64,000 nt of DNA from UBA2705 sp963977105 (GTDB lineage: Bacteria; Pseudomonadota; Alphaproteobacteria; Micavibrionales; Micavibrionaceae). Each line of letters opens with the position of its first letter. Position 1 is the first letter of the stretch. The notes beneath the pieces were generated by a model that saw only the letters and a list, made by a program, of their open reading frames with translations, was not told the origin of the DNA and made no database searches. The stretch lies in NCBI GenBank assembly GCA_963977105.1, contig CAXBNI010000001.1, positions 992,001 through 1,056,000 of the forward strand, read 5' to 3'. Below are positions 52,299-62,250 of this stretch, in pieces. A program made the translations under genes and the position numbers.

Positions 52299-52916
52299 AT
52301 GATAGCACAAAGCACCGAACACAGGCATTTTCATGGCGAGGCATTAATCCTTGCGACGCATAACCAAGGCAAGGTTAAAGAAATCGCCTTGCGCTTGGAG
52401 CGCCTTAAAATAACCGTGCTTAGCGCGAATGAACTAAAGCTGCCTGAGCCCGTTGAAGACGGCGATAGCTTTGAAGCTAATGCCGCGCTCAAAGCGCTTG
52501 CCGCCGCCAAGGCAACCGGCAAAATCGCCCTCGCCGATGATAGCGGGCTGAGCGTCACCGCATTAAGCGGCGCGCCAGGTATATACAGCGCAAGATGGGC
52601 TGGTGACACCAAAGACTTCAAAGCGGCCATGGCGCGCGTCCATGATGAACTTGGCGACACGCCTAACCGTCACGCCGCCTTTGTCTGCGTGATTGCCCTT
52701 GCATGGCCTGATGGTCATGTCGAAACCGTACGCGGTGAATGTGAAGGTACGTTAGTGTGGCCTATACGCGGCGCAGATGGTTTTGGCTATGACCCGATGT
52801 TTCAGCCTGACGGTTATGATGTCACCTTTGGTGAAATGGATTTTGCCGAAAAGCAAACACTCTCTCACCGTAAAAAAGCTCTAGATAAAATATTCGCACA
52901 ATGCTTCACGCTATAA
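52299..52916 (+). CDS. rdgB: dITP/XTP pyrophosphatase RdgB
   Basis: Nucleotide-pool cleaning enzyme of the HAM1 family (205 residues). ATHNQGKVKEI, the metal/catalytic motif LADDSGLSVTALSGAPGIYSARWAG and the C-terminal GFGYDPMFQPDGYDVTFGEMDFAEK, LSHRKKAL are present. It starts 2 bases after rph and overlaps the start of hemW by 16 bases. A slightly longer N-terminus than usual is visible. Confidence 0.95.
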   Translation: MIAQSTEHRHFHGEALILATHNQGKVKEIALRLERLKITVLSANELKLPEPVEDGDSFEANAALKALAAAKATGKIALADDSGLSVTALSGAPGIYSARWAGDTKDFKAAMARVHDELGDTPNRHAAFVCVIALAWPDGHVETVRGECEGTLVWPIRGADGFGYDPMFQPDGYDVTFGEMDFAEKQTLSHRKKALDKIFAQCFTL

Positions 52917-54082
52917 ACAGCCAGAATGACACACCTTTAGGGCTTTATGTGCACTGGCCATATTGCCTGTCAAAATGCCCGTATTGTGACTTTAACTCAC
53001 ATGTTGCGAGCACCATTGATTATGAGGCGTTTAAAACCGCCTACCGTCGTGAGCTTCAGCATTTCGCTTCACAAATTCATACGCGCCCGTTACATTCAAT
53101 ATTTTTTGGCGGCGGGACGCCATCATTAATGCCGCCGCATCTGGTTGAAAGCATTATTGATGATGCCAATGAGATTTTTGGCCTTGAGCAAGGCTGTGAA
53201 ATCACCTTAGAGGCCAACCCGACATCATTTGAAACCAAAAAATTCAAAGACTTCAAAGCCGCTGGAATCAACCGCGTTTCAATTGGCGTGCAGTCATTAA
53301 ACGATGACGATTTAAAGTTCCTTGGGCGACAGCATTCATCAAGTGAAGCCCTCGCCGCAATTCAATCCGCACAGAAGATTTTTGACCGCCTCAGTTTTGA
53401 TCTTATTTACGCGCGCCCGCAGCAAACCATTGCCCAGTGGCAGGCCGAGTTGACAAAAGCGTTAGATTACGGGACGAACCACCTATCTCTCTATCAGCTG
53501 ACCATAGAACAAGGCACTGCTTTTCACACGCAGTATCAACGCGGCGATTTCACCACGCCAAATGAGTTCCTTGCTGCTGATTTATATGACGCAACGCAAG
53601 AAATCACCGCGCGTTATGGCTTACCAAGCTATGAAACATCCAATCACGCCGGACTTGGCGATGAATCGCGCCATAATTTGATTTACTGGCGCTACCATGA
53701 CTACATCGGCATTGGCCCGGGCGCGCATGGGCGTTACCGCGATAAAAGCGGACAGAAAAAGGCGAGCCGCACTCATTTAGCGCCGCAAAAATGGCTAGAG
53801 AAATGCGCCGCACATAGTCATGGCGCGCACCCTTTAGAAGACATCACGCCCGCAATGTCCTTTACCGAATCTGTGATGATGGGGCTGCGCCTAAAAGAAG
53901 GCATTCATCTACAGGCCCTCGCCCAGCGTGCAGGCGTTGAATGGCAGCAGCAAATTAACCTCGCCAAGTTACAGATGTTAGAAGATGAAAACTTCCTCCA
54001 TGTCAGCGCCGACACGCATGTAAGCGCAAGCGCTGCAGGGGCGCTGTGCATTAATGTCATTCTGGACAATTTACTGAACTAA
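52901..54082 (+). CDS. hemW: Heme chaperone HemW (radical SAM, HemN-like)
   Basis: Radical SAM protein for heme transfer. It has 393 residues with the CxxxCxxC cluster in CLSKCPYCDF, FFGGGTPSLM, GVQSLNDDDLKFLGRQHS and the C-terminal HemN_C-like domain. The N-terminus begins close to the YVHWPYC segment, as in HemW; HemN proper has a longer N-terminus. The ATG lies inside the end of rdgB. Confidence 0.92.
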   Translation: MLHAINSQNDTPLGLYVHWPYCLSKCPYCDFNSHVASTIDYEAFKTAYRRELQHFASQIHTRPLHSIFFGGGTPSLMPPHLVESIIDDANEIFGLEQGCEITLEANPTSFETKKFKDFKAAGINRVSIGVQSLNDDDLKFLGRQHSSSEALAAIQSAQKIFDRLSFDLIYARPQQTIAQWQAELTKALDYGTNHLSLYQLTIEQGTAFHTQYQRGDFTTPNEFLAADLYDATQEITARYGLPSYETSNHAGLGDESRHNLIYWRYHDYIGIGPGAHGRYRDKSGQKKASRTHLAPQKWLEKCAAHSHGAHPLEDITPAMSFTESVMMGLRLKEGIHLQALAQRAGVEWQQQINLAKLQMLEDENFLHVSADTHVSASAAGALCINVILDNLLN

Positions 54083-54092
54083 ACCCATAAAA

Positions 54093-54121
54093 ATATGGCG
54101 CAACCAAAAGCTGCGCCATAT
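54093..54121. terminator. Hairpin between hemW and a convergent gene
   Basis: A perfect 10-bp stem (ATATGGCGCA, 54093-54102, with 54112-54121) and a 9-base loop; no long T-run. It lies between convergent genes and may end both. Confidence 0.6.
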
Positions 54122-54144
54122 CAAATATACAATATACGTCGTCG

Positions 54145-55749
54145 TTACTGCGGTGCAGGAGCTGCGCCCCCCTGACGCGCAGCTTTAAAGACTTCACGGA
54201 AGTCTTGGCCATTCAGCGTCACTTTACCTTGCTGCGTTAATTCAAAGTCATAAACGCGATTACCTTTGCCGTCGTCCTTGCCATATTTTTTAAAGTCGTT
54301 TAATGGCTTTAATGCGCCCTGAGCGCCCATGGCGTTGTCATTATTAGGGTCTTGCGCTTCTGCCGTTAGCCCTGCAATGAATGTATCCATGTTATAGAAG
54401 GTGATCGTCGCCTTACCTGATGCACCATAGATTGCGTTTAAGTCTGACTGTACGCGCCCACTCATAATAACCTGATAACCATCACCGACAATGCGCACAT
54501 CATTGGCCACGATGCCGCTTTGTGCTTCATTAAGGATTTGTGGCAAACGTGCAAGCACAGGCATCATCACCATAGCAGGGTTAGATACAACAGACTGTGC
54601 GTCCTTCGAGTACATACCAAGCACGCCACGTAAAATTTCATAAAGCTTGCTGTGTGGAATGTTATCTACGCCAATATCAACATGGAATGAACGCGGTGCG
54701 AATTTGCTAATATGTGCTGGCCATGGGTCAAGCTCTACGTTTTGCATACCCAGTTTAATCGCCAAGCCCATTTTATCTTTTGAAATATCCGTCAGGAAGG
54801 TTTGTGAATAAAGGCTTTCTAACTTAACATTCCCCATGCCTGCTGCCGCCGCAATCGCAGGGCTGACCTGTACATTTTCAATGACCAAGCCACCTTCAAT
54901 ACCGTCAGCCACGATGCCGAGGCATGCTAATGCATTATCCAAAAACCCTGCAATAACAGGTGGATCTACAATTTGCTGTGTTTTGATATAGCTTGTAATT
55001 TGCTTATTCACACGCTGCATTTGCGTGACACATTTCATTGAATTTTCACGTGATAAATCCGTATAACCGCTATAGGCTTTGATTTTACCAATCGTTACTA
55101 GTGGCTCGGCTGTGTCGCCATATATCTTTAAGCCATTGACCTCAAAAGGAATGCGGCCGGTGAAGAAATTTGGTTTATTTTCATCATAGCCACCTTTTGC
55201 GACCACGCTATCTGCATGTAATACGGCGCGACCTGTGGCAACGTCAACCAGCTTCACATCGTCATATTTAGCATCCATACGCGTGGCAAGCTGCATTGGT
55301 AAATCTAAAATACCGTTGGTTTTTTGTGTGCCTATTTGTAATTGATGCGTTTCCTTATCATTAGTATAAAAACGCCATGGCGTCGGAATAGATTGCGCAA
55401 AAACATAACGCCCTTTAACATCTGTCGGCACCATATTCAGCGCCGATATACCAAAATCAAAAGCGAATTTTCCGCCTTGTGGTGCATGCTGTGTGGGTGG
55501 CGTCGGCATGGTTAGCTTTAAATGTGGCAGCGTTACGGCATAATATGTACCTGCGGCTTCAACCTCGACTTCGCCTTCTGGGTTAATGCCGAAATTTGGC
55601 ATCTCCATAATTTTTTGCAGTTCATTTTGCAAATAAAGCGCCCCATCGACATCGGCAACCGGCGCCGCATATGCTGCGTCCATAGCCATTCCAACCGAAG
55701 CTGACGCAATAAGAGATAGCGTCAATAAACGCATTTTTCTAAAACTCAT
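54145..55749 (-). CDS. Large exported orphan protein
   Basis: A 534-residue protein with a signal peptide (about 28 residues, ending AYAA). The mature part is a long string of beta-type segments with few cysteines (MKCVTQM, ALACLG). Its repeated VTIGKI/VRIVGDGYQVIMSG strands recall periplasmic DUF945- or AsmA-like folds, but no motif confirms a family. The C-terminus is Ala/Pro-rich. The ATG at 55749 follows GGTGGG; a Met five codons on is another option. It diverges from the helicase gene, with a palindrome between them. Function unknown. Confidence 0.72.
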   Translation of the reverse strand: MSFRKMRLLTLSLIASASVGMAMDAAYAAPVADVDGALYLQNELQKIMEMPNFGINPEGEVEVEAAGTYYAVTLPHLKLTMPTPPTQHAPQGGKFAFDFGISALNMVPTDVKGRYVFAQSIPTPWRFYTNDKETHQLQIGTQKTNGILDLPMQLATRMDAKYDDVKLVDVATGRAVLHADSVVAKGGYDENKPNFFTGRIPFEVNGLKIYGDTAEPLVTIGKIKAYSGYTDLSRENSMKCVTQMQRVNKQITSYIKTQQIVDPPVIAGFLDNALACLGIVADGIEGGLVIENVQVSPAIAAAAGMGNVKLESLYSQTFLTDISKDKMGLAIKLGMQNVELDPWPAHISKFAPRSFHVDIGVDNIPHSKLYEILRGVLGMYSKDAQSVVSNPAMVMMPVLARLPQILNEAQSGIVANDVRIVGDGYQVIMSGRVQSDLNAIYGASGKATITFYNMDTFIAGLTAEAQDPNNDNAMGAQGALKPLNDFKKYGKDDGKGNRVYDFELTQQGKVTLNGQDFREVFKAARQGGAAPAPQ

Positions 55750-55813
55750 AAGTTTTCCCACCAAAATATCTAAAAATCCTAAACAATACTGTAATTTAAA
55801 GGCTAACAAATTA

Positions 55814-55833
55814 TACTCTGATTAACCAGAGTA
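55814..55833. promoter_or_regulatory. Inverted repeat in a divergent intergenic region
   Basis: TACTCTG (55814-55820) and CAGAGTA (55827-55833) flank 6 bases, midway between the divergent starts at 55749 and 55885. It may be a regulator site; no known consensus. Confidence 0.35.
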
Positions 55834-55884
55834 ATATTTTTAACCAAAAGCCTTAAGATCTCCTTAAGTTAGCCACGAAGCAAA

Positions 55885-58770
55885 ATGAAACAGCACCGCT
55901 ATAAAAATGATTATATCTTCTGCGTCCTCGGCCCAACGAATACGGGCAAGACGTACCGCGCCGTCGAGAAAATGCTGAGCTACCATGATGGAGTGATTGG
56001 CTTTCCTTTACGTTTGTTAGCGCGTGAGAATTATGACCGTGTCTGCGCAATTAAGGGCAAAGATTATGCTGCTTTAGTGACGGGGGAGGAGCGAATCATC
56101 CCGCCCAATGCACGGTATTTTTGCTGCACCGTCGAATCTATGCCCATGCAAAAGAGTTTCGAGTTCGTTGCGATTGATGAAATTCAGCTCTGCGCGGATC
56201 CTGATCGCGGTCATGTTTTTACTCACCGCTTGCTCCATGCACGTGGCAGCAAAGAAACGATGATCCTTGGCGCGGATACCATGCGCCCTATTCTGAACCA
56301 GATTTTCCCTGATGCCATATTTGACCGTGCGGAGCGTTTCTCTGAATTAAGCTACACAGGGTTTAGTAAATTAAGCAGCCTGCCTAAACGCTCTGCGGTT
56401 GTGGCTTTCTCAATGGATGACGTTTACACACTCGCCGAAATTTTACGCCGCGAACGTGGCGGCACGGCGATTGTCCTTGGCGCGCTGAGCCCTCGTGCGC
56501 GCAATCAACAAGTCGCCATGTACCAAAAAGGCGAAGTTGACTATTTGGTTGCGACGGATGCAATTGGCATGGGGCTGAATATGGACATCAAACATATTGC
56601 CTTTGCCGCGACACAAAAATTCGATGGCCAGCTCAAGCGAACCTTGAGCGCTGCAGAAATTGCGCAAATCGCAGGGCGCGCAGGGCGGCATGTTGAAAAC
56701 GGTACATTTGGCGTTACGGCTAACCTAAAGGGGCTAAACGACCCTTTGATCAAAGCTATTGAGCATAACAACCTGGCCCCAGTCACCCAGCTTTATTGGC
56801 GGAGTAACAATTTAAACTATGATAGCCCTGATGCATTGAACACCAGTTTAATGACGCCGCCGCCAAGTGATTTCTTTATTCATGGGCGGGTAAGCTCTGA
56901 TCATTTTGCGCTGCGCCAGCTAATGCGCCAGCATGAAATCAAAACGCGGATAAAGAGTGACGATGATGTGCGGCTGCTCTGGCGCGTCTGCCAAACGCCG
57001 AACTTTCGCAAAAACATGCAAGAGGCGCACCTTAACCTGTTGAAGCGCATGTATATAGACATTAAGGACACAGGCTATATTGACGAAAGCTGGGTGCATA
57101 CGCAAGTTGACAACCTTGATAGCGTTAAAGGCGAGATTGACGCCCTCACCCAGCGTCTGGAATCCATTCGAACATGGACATATATATCGTTCCAAGGCCA
57201 GTGGTTAGAGCATAGCGATGCATGGCAGATTAAAACGCGCCATATAGAAGATAAATTATCCGATGCGCTGCATCGCGCATTGACTGACCGATTCGTTGAT
57301 AAACGCTCCGCAGCACTCATTCAGACCCTCGAAAGTGGCAAAAAGCTCTATGCTTCCATACAAAACGATGGAAAAGTGTTTATTGAAGGTCATAGCGTTG
57401 GACATTTACAGGGTTTTCGGTTTATACCTGAAGGATCACAAAATAAAAAGGATCAGAAAGCCATCATGAATGCGACACGTCAGGCCTTAATGCCAGAACT
57501 AAACACACGGGTAGACGATATATCTAAGTCGCTAGACCGCCAATTTTCATTGAGCGATAATGGTTATATTGCATGGCAAGCCGATGAAACTGATCCACGC
57601 CCCGGTGAAGCCATTGTTCAGCTTGTTAAAGGCGAACATGTTATGCAGCCTAAAATCCTTATTCCGCATAATGATTTATTATCAGCGGAGCAACGTGAGA
57701 AAATCACTGGCCGCATTGAACGTTGGGTGCAAGACCATATCAACACTGTGCTAGAGCCACTTGCAAAACTTAAAGATGATGCAGAAATCACAGGCGCCGC
57801 ACGCGGCATCGCATTCCAAGTTTATGAATCTCTTGGCTTACTGCCCCGCGCCGACGTAGAAGAATTAATTGAAGGGCTTGACCCTGAAGGCCGCCGATCA
57901 ATTCGTCAGCGCCGTATCATGCTTGGCCCTTTATTAGTATTTATTCACAGCCTGAACAAACCCGCAGCAGTACGCCTGCGTGCTTTGCTTTGGGGCTTAT
58001 ATAATGAACGTGAACTGCCAATGCCTGTGCCATATGACGGCGCCGTGTCTATTGAAGTTGACCCCAATGCGATTGACCGCCGTTTTTATCAAGCGATCTC
58101 TTACCCTGTTTACGGTAAACGCGCAATTCGCATTGATATGTTAGACCGCGTGATTAACGCCATTTATGACAGCGCTGAGAATGGTAAGTTCCGCGCACAG
58201 CATAAGATGTGTGAGTGGCTGGGCTGTAAAATTGATGACCTTTATGAGATTTTGACCGCAATGGGCCATCGCAAAATTGAAGACGACGCCGTTGTAGAAG
58301 CAAAGCCAGAAGACCCGACAGCAGCAGAAGTCCCTGCGCCAGTTGACGCGGATAAAAAACAAGAAACCGCGGCTGAATCTCCTGTTAAAGCGTCCGCTGA
58401 AATAGCAGAAACGCCTGTAGAAACACCCGATGCAAAAGCTGAAGGTAAAGCTACAGACCCTGTAGAGGCTGATGCTGTCAAAAGCGAAGACAAACCGGCA
58501 GCGCCAATCCTGCCTGAGCTTGCTTTATTCCGCCTGAAAAAAGGTAAAGCTAACGCCAAAGCACAGCGCCCGTTTAACAAAAACAAAAAACCAAACGCAG
58601 TTGGCGACAATAAGGGTAAAAAGCCTTTTAAAAAGGATGGCAAGAAAGACGCCAAAAAAGGTGGTAAGAAACAGCAGGATCAAGGCCGTATTTACAGCGC
58701 AGGCCCGACAAAGACCGCACAAGCTGATTCGCCATTCGCGATCCTCGCGCAATTAAAAGATAATAAGTAA
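55885..58770 (+). CDS. SUV3/MgpS-like DEIQ-box helicase with basic tail
   Basis: The 961-residue protein is an RNA helicase-like ATPase of the SUV3 type found in alphaproteobacteria. Walker A is GPTNTGKT, motif II is DEIQ (AIDEIQLCADPDRGH), followed by LGADTM and the second RecA-like domain with VATDAIGMGLN and IAGRAGRH. A central helical part runs to about residue 790. The last 170 residues are low-complexity: an Ala/Glu/Pro/Lys-rich linker and then a strongly basic Lys-rich end likely to touch RNA or the ribosome. RNA turnover is the probable role. Confidence 0.87.
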   Translation: MKQHRYKNDYIFCVLGPTNTGKTYRAVEKMLSYHDGVIGFPLRLLARENYDRVCAIKGKDYAALVTGEERIIPPNARYFCCTVESMPMQKSFEFVAIDEIQLCADPDRGHVFTHRLLHARGSKETMILGADTMRPILNQIFPDAIFDRAERFSELSYTGFSKLSSLPKRSAVVAFSMDDVYTLAEILRRERGGTAIVLGALSPRARNQQVAMYQKGEVDYLVATDAIGMGLNMDIKHIAFAATQKFDGQLKRTLSAAEIAQIAGRAGRHVENGTFGVTANLKGLNDPLIKAIEHNNLAPVTQLYWRSNNLNYDSPDALNTSLMTPPPSDFFIHGRVSSDHFALRQLMRQHEIKTRIKSDDDVRLLWRVCQTPNFRKNMQEAHLNLLKRMYIDIKDTGYIDESWVHTQVDNLDSVKGEIDALTQRLESIRTWTYISFQGQWLEHSDAWQIKTRHIEDKLSDALHRALTDRFVDKRSAALIQTLESGKKLYASIQNDGKVFIEGHSVGHLQGFRFIPEGSQNKKDQKAIMNATRQALMPELNTRVDDISKSLDRQFSLSDNGYIAWQADETDPRPGEAIVQLVKGEHVMQPKILIPHNDLLSAEQREKITGRIERWVQDHINTVLEPLAKLKDDAEITGAARGIAFQVYESLGLLPRADVEELIEGLDPEGRRSIRQRRIMLGPLLVFIHSLNKPAAVRLRALLWGLYNERELPMPVPYDGAVSIEVDPNAIDRRFYQAISYPVYGKRAIRIDMLDRVINAIYDSAENGKFRAQHKMCEWLGCKIDDLYEILTAMGHRKIEDDAVVEAKPEDPTAAEVPAPVDADKKQETAAESPVKASAEIAETPVETPDAKAEGKATDPVEADAVKSEDKPAAPILPELALFRLKKGKANAKAQRPFNKNKKPNAVGDNKGKKPFKKDGKKDAKKGGKKQQDQGRIYSAGPTKTAQADSPFAILAQLKDNK

Positions 58771-58780
58771 GTTATCACCG

Positions 58781-59308
58781 ATGGACGAAGAATACGAAAG
58801 CGGACAGCTCCATTCTCCTGTAAGTGAAGATAGGCTTCTTCCCAAAGAGTTTTTCGATATCTTGCTTAATCGTTACTTGCCCGTGGCAAGCCTGACTTAT
58901 TTAGGCAGCTTACTTGGTTATGCCACTAAATTTGGTGGCATGGATTTTATGGCGCATTTATTCACCAATAATAAAATCTATTGGTTGTCACTATATGGCG
59001 CGATTTGGGTCAGCATACCTGCCCTTGTCTGGATCATGATGCGTAGCATGGCGCTGCTCTCCGATCATGCAGATATCTGGTATAAAGTCACCGCTGGCAT
59101 GATGGCTGCAACGTTAATTTTTAGCCTGATTTTATTCCCTATGGAAAGTGGCCCATTAGCCCACGCGCAAAATTTCATTGTCGCCGTTCTGCCTGTACAT
59201 ATCTTGATGTATATTTATTTTGTTAAAGGCGGCATGCCCGTGATGTTTGGCGCGCCACTTTCGGCGACCGCTGTGGCGTTTTTTTTCTATGGCATGGTCA
59301 TAATGTAA
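58781..59308 (+). CDS. Hypothetical polytopic membrane protein
   Basis: A 175-residue protein with an acidic N-terminus and about four membrane helices (near residues 35-50, 65-87, 105-122, 128-145, with a further one at the C-terminal end). No motif recognised. It lies 10 bases after the helicase and 18 before nagZ, within one plus-strand series. The ribosome site is weak. Confidence 0.65.
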   Translation: MDEEYESGQLHSPVSEDRLLPKEFFDILLNRYLPVASLTYLGSLLGYATKFGGMDFMAHLFTNNKIYWLSLYGAIWVSIPALVWIMMRSMALLSDHADIWYKVTAGMMAATLIFSLILFPMESGPLAHAQNFIVAVLPVHILMYIYFVKGGMPVMFGAPLSATAVAFFFYGMVIM

Positions 59309-59326
59309 CAACAGAAAGGCGCGTTG

Positions 59327-60232
59327 ATGCTTCCTGCTATATTTGCCCTTGAAAGCACAAAAATCACAGATGATGAGCGCGCCTTATTCAAAAGTGCCAA
59401 CCCACTTGGTTTTATTTTATTTGGCCGCAACATTGACACCCCTGACCAAGTCAAAGCGCTAACGACATCCTTAAAAGATTTATTAGGCCGCGATTGCCCG
59501 ATCCTCATCGACCAAGAAGGCGGCCGCGTTCAGCGTATGGCTCCGCCGCACTGGCCTAAATGGCCTGCCGCAGGGACATATCAGCAAGATTATAAAAAGC
59601 TTTATGATGACATGTATGACATGGCGCAAATGCTGATCGACCACGGCATTAACGTCAACTGCGCGCCCGTGCTTGATATACGCTGCAATGTCCCCACCGA
59701 TATCATTGGTGACCGCGCTTATAGTGACAAGGCTGATGAGGTCATTAAAGCGGGACAAGTCGTCTGTGACGCGTTTAACAAAGCAGGGCTGATTGCCGTC
59801 AGTAAACATTTACCCGGCCATGGCCGCGCGCGCGCCGACACACATTTCAAAGAAGCCGTGATTGATACGCCGCTTGCAACGTTGCAGCAAACCGACTTTC
59901 TGCCGTTTCAAAAAGTAGCCGCGCCGTGGGGGATGATTGCCCATGTGATTTTATCAGATGTTGACCCCCTCCCTGCAACGCTCTCGCCAAAAGTCATTCA
60001 TGACATTATCCGTCAAGACATTGGCTTTGATGGCATATTAATTAGCGATGACTTGAGCATGAAGGCATTATCTGCACACGGAAATATCGACCAAATTGCA
60101 TTGAAATGCTTGCAAGCAGGCTGTGATATCGCGTTATATTGTGACGGTAAGCTAAAAGATATGGAAGACATCGCAAACGCCGTGGCGCCAATGGACAAAA
60201 GTCTAAAATTGCGCCTTGGCCGCTTTGCTTAA
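59327..60232 (+). CDS. nagZ: Beta-N-acetylhexosaminidase NagZ
   Basis: Glycoside hydrolase family 3 enzyme that removes GlcNAc from anhydromuropeptides in peptidoglycan recycling. The 301-residue protein has GFILFGRNI, LIDQEGGRVQRM, and the family motif KHLPGHGRARADTHFK with its catalytic His/Asp loop; the nucleophile region ISDDLSMKA gives the Asp. The ATG at 59327 follows AAAGG at 7 bases; a TTG just before is less likely. Next to scpA, a common alphaproteobacterial order. Confidence 0.94.
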   Translation: MLPAIFALESTKITDDERALFKSANPLGFILFGRNIDTPDQVKALTTSLKDLLGRDCPILIDQEGGRVQRMAPPHWPKWPAAGTYQQDYKKLYDDMYDMAQMLIDHGINVNCAPVLDIRCNVPTDIIGDRAYSDKADEVIKAGQVVCDAFNKAGLIAVSKHLPGHGRARADTHFKEAVIDTPLATLQQTDFLPFQKVAAPWGMIAHVILSDVDPLPATLSPKVIHDIIRQDIGFDGILISDDLSMKALSAHGNIDQIALKCLQAGCDIALYCDGKLKDMEDIANAVAPMDKSLKLRLGRFA

Positions 60233-60244
60233 AAGAGCGCGTAT

Positions 60245-61072
60245 ATGGACGGCACAGAAACGCTAATTGACGATACAGACCAAACCACAGATCAACAGCC
60301 CTGCCATGACGGTGGCGGCCTGCTTCTAAACCTTGACGGTTATGAAGGGCCGATCGACATGCTGCTGGACCTTGCGCGCAAGCAAAAACTTGACTTGATG
60401 CATATATCCATCCTTGACCTTGCACGGCAATATCTGAAATTCATTGAACAGGCGAGCGATTTAAAACTCGATTTAGCGGCAGAATATTTGGTGATGGCAG
60501 CATGGCTTGCTTATCTAAAATCTCGCTTACTTCTACCCAAAGATGAGACAGATGAAGACGAGCTAAGCGGCGAAGATATGGCCGCCGCGCTTCAGTTTCA
60601 ATTACGCCGACTAGAAGCGATGCAAGATAGCGCTGATCAACTTTTCGCGCGTCCGCAATTAGGCCAAGATATTTACGCACGCGGCATGGGGTTTGAACTC
60701 AGCACTGAAACAGATGCACATTATGATGCCAGCCTTTATGACTTGCTCAACTGCTATGGCGCGATTAGCCGCCGCCGTAATGAATCGCATTATAAGCCCG
60801 TTGAGTTTAATTTGCTGTCAATGGATGAAGCGATGGACCGCTTAAAAGCCGCGTTTAAAAAACTACCGCGCAAAGGCAATCACAGCACATGGCTGACGTT
60901 AGAAAGCCTTGTCGACAAAGAAGAAAAAGACAAATTACTGACGCGCTCCTCCATTGCCTCTATATTTACCGCAGGGCTAGAAATGGCGAAGTATGGCGGC
61001 TGCGAAATCCGCCAAGATGCCCCGCTTCGCCCCGTCTATATGCGTGCCAACATTAAGGAAGAAGCATCATGA
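60245..61072 (+). CDS. scpA: Segregation and condensation protein A
   Basis: Kleisin subunit of the SMC-ScpAB complex. It has 275 residues: the N-terminal SMC-binding domain with LDGYEGPIDMLLDLARKQKLDL, YLVMAAWLAYLKSRLLLP, and the C-terminal winged helix (SIASIFTAGLEMAKYG). The stop overlaps the scpB start (ATGA). Confidence 0.95.
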   Translation: MDGTETLIDDTDQTTDQQPCHDGGGLLLNLDGYEGPIDMLLDLARKQKLDLMHISILDLARQYLKFIEQASDLKLDLAAEYLVMAAWLAYLKSRLLLPKDETDEDELSGEDMAAALQFQLRRLEAMQDSADQLFARPQLGQDIYARGMGFELSTETDAHYDASLYDLLNCYGAISRRRNESHYKPVEFNLLSMDEAMDRLKAAFKKLPRKGNHSTWLTLESLVDKEEKDKLLTRSSIASIFTAGLEMAKYGGCEIRQDAPLRPVYMRANIKEEAS

Positions 61073-61686
61073 CCGCCGAGGTTGACATTACACATCAAGA
61101 CACACATAAACGGATTGTCGAGGCGCTGCTTTTTGCGACGTCAGAACCGCTGAGCATTGATCAGATTTATGAGTACTTGCCTGAAAATGCCGATGCGGGC
61201 GCAGCTATCTCCGCCCTGAAAGATGATTACGCAGGTCGCGGCGTTGAGCTTGTCACCGTTGGAGGGCGCTGGTCATTTAAAACAGCGGCTGATTTATCAG
61301 AGCATTTAACATTGCAGCGCCAAGAGCAGCGCAAATTATCACGCGCAGCTATGGAAACATTGTCCATTATCGCATACCATCAACCCGTCACCCGCGCCGA
61401 AATTGAAACTATTCGCGGGGTCAGCACTGGGCGGGGCACGTTGGATATATTAATCGAAGCGGCATGGGTCAAACCAGGGCGGCGCAGAGATTCACCTGGC
61501 CGCCCCCTAACATGGGTGACCACACAAGGATTTTTAGATCACTTTAACCTCGAATCTATCCGAGACTTACCTGGTCTGGACGAATTAAAAGTATCAGGCC
61601 TACTTGATAAGAGCGTAGCGCTTGACAGCGCGCTCACAATGGGCGATCTTTTCGAAGCAAATATCAATGAAAATGAGGATGAGTAA
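61069..61686 (+). CDS. scpB: Segregation and condensation protein B
   Basis: Partner of ScpA. The 205-residue protein has two winged-helix domains with RIVEALLFATSEPLS, SRAAMETLSIIAYHQPVTRAEIETIRGV and GRPLTWVTTQGFLDHF. Typical length. It is directly followed by tatA. Confidence 0.95.
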   Translation: MTAEVDITHQDTHKRIVEALLFATSEPLSIDQIYEYLPENADAGAAISALKDDYAGRGVELVTVGGRWSFKTAADLSEHLTLQRQEQRKLSRAAMETLSIIAYHQPVTRAEIETIRGVSTGRGTLDILIEAAWVKPGRRRDSPGRPLTWVTTQGFLDHFNLESIRDLPGLDELKVSGLLDKSVALDSALTMGDLFEANINENEDE

Positions 61687-61872
61687 ATGGCCCCAAGTTT
61701 TTGGCAAATCGGCATTGTCGTATTAATAATTTTTGTGCTTTTCGGCGCAGGCAAACTCCCGCGCATTATGGGCGATTTGGCTGAGGGTATAAAAAGCTTT
61801 AAAAAAGGCATGAAGGACGAGAAAGACGGCGAAGACACGGCTTCAAAATCCATAGAAAAAAAAGACGAATAA
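61687..61872 (+). CDS. tatA: Twin-arginine translocase subunit TatA
   Basis: A 61-residue pore-forming subunit of the Tat system. One N-terminal membrane helix (WQIGIVVLIIFVLFGAGKLPRIMGDL), the FGAGKLP hinge, an amphipathic helix (GIKSFKKGMKDE) and a charged tail are all typical. The start adjoins the scpB stop codon. Confidence 0.94.
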   Translation: MAPSFWQIGIVVLIIFVLFGAGKLPRIMGDLAEGIKSFKKGMKDEKDGEDTASKSIEKKDE

Positions 61873-61878
61873 GTACTG

Positions 61879-62250
61879 ATGCTTGATTTCGGATTCACCG
61901 AATTATTATTAATTGGCGCTGTCCTCATATTAATCGTGGGGCCAAAGCAGATACCTGAAATAATGTATAATTTTGGCCGTATCATGCGCCGATTAACCTA
62001 TATGCGTTTCGCGCTATCGCGCCAATTTGAAGACTTTATGCATGATATGGATGTGTCAAAAACAGGCGATGAAGCCACAGATAGCCTGAACATGCTACCG
62101 CGCGAGAAAAACGGTGCAGTGCTTGCAAATCAAAAAAATAAAACTGAAGACGGCGCCGGTGACGAAGAGGAAGATGAAGACTTCCTAGAACCTATCGAAG
62201 ACGCAGCATACCCTGCAGCAAAAACGGCAAAGCAGGAGCCTGAAACATGA
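61879..62250 (+). CDS. tatB: Twin-arginine translocase subunit TatB
   Basis: The 123-residue protein has one N-terminal helix (GFTELLLIGAVLILIVGPKQIPEIM), the VGPKxxP hinge that sets TatB apart from TatA, an amphipathic helix and an acidic tail. The start lies 6 bases after tatA and its end overlaps tatC by 4 bases. Confidence 0.92.
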   Translation: MLDFGFTELLLIGAVLILIVGPKQIPEIMYNFGRIMRRLTYMRFALSRQFEDFMHDMDVSKTGDEATDSLNMLPREKNGAVLANQKNKTEDGAGDEEEDEDFLEPIEDAAYPAAKTAKQEPET

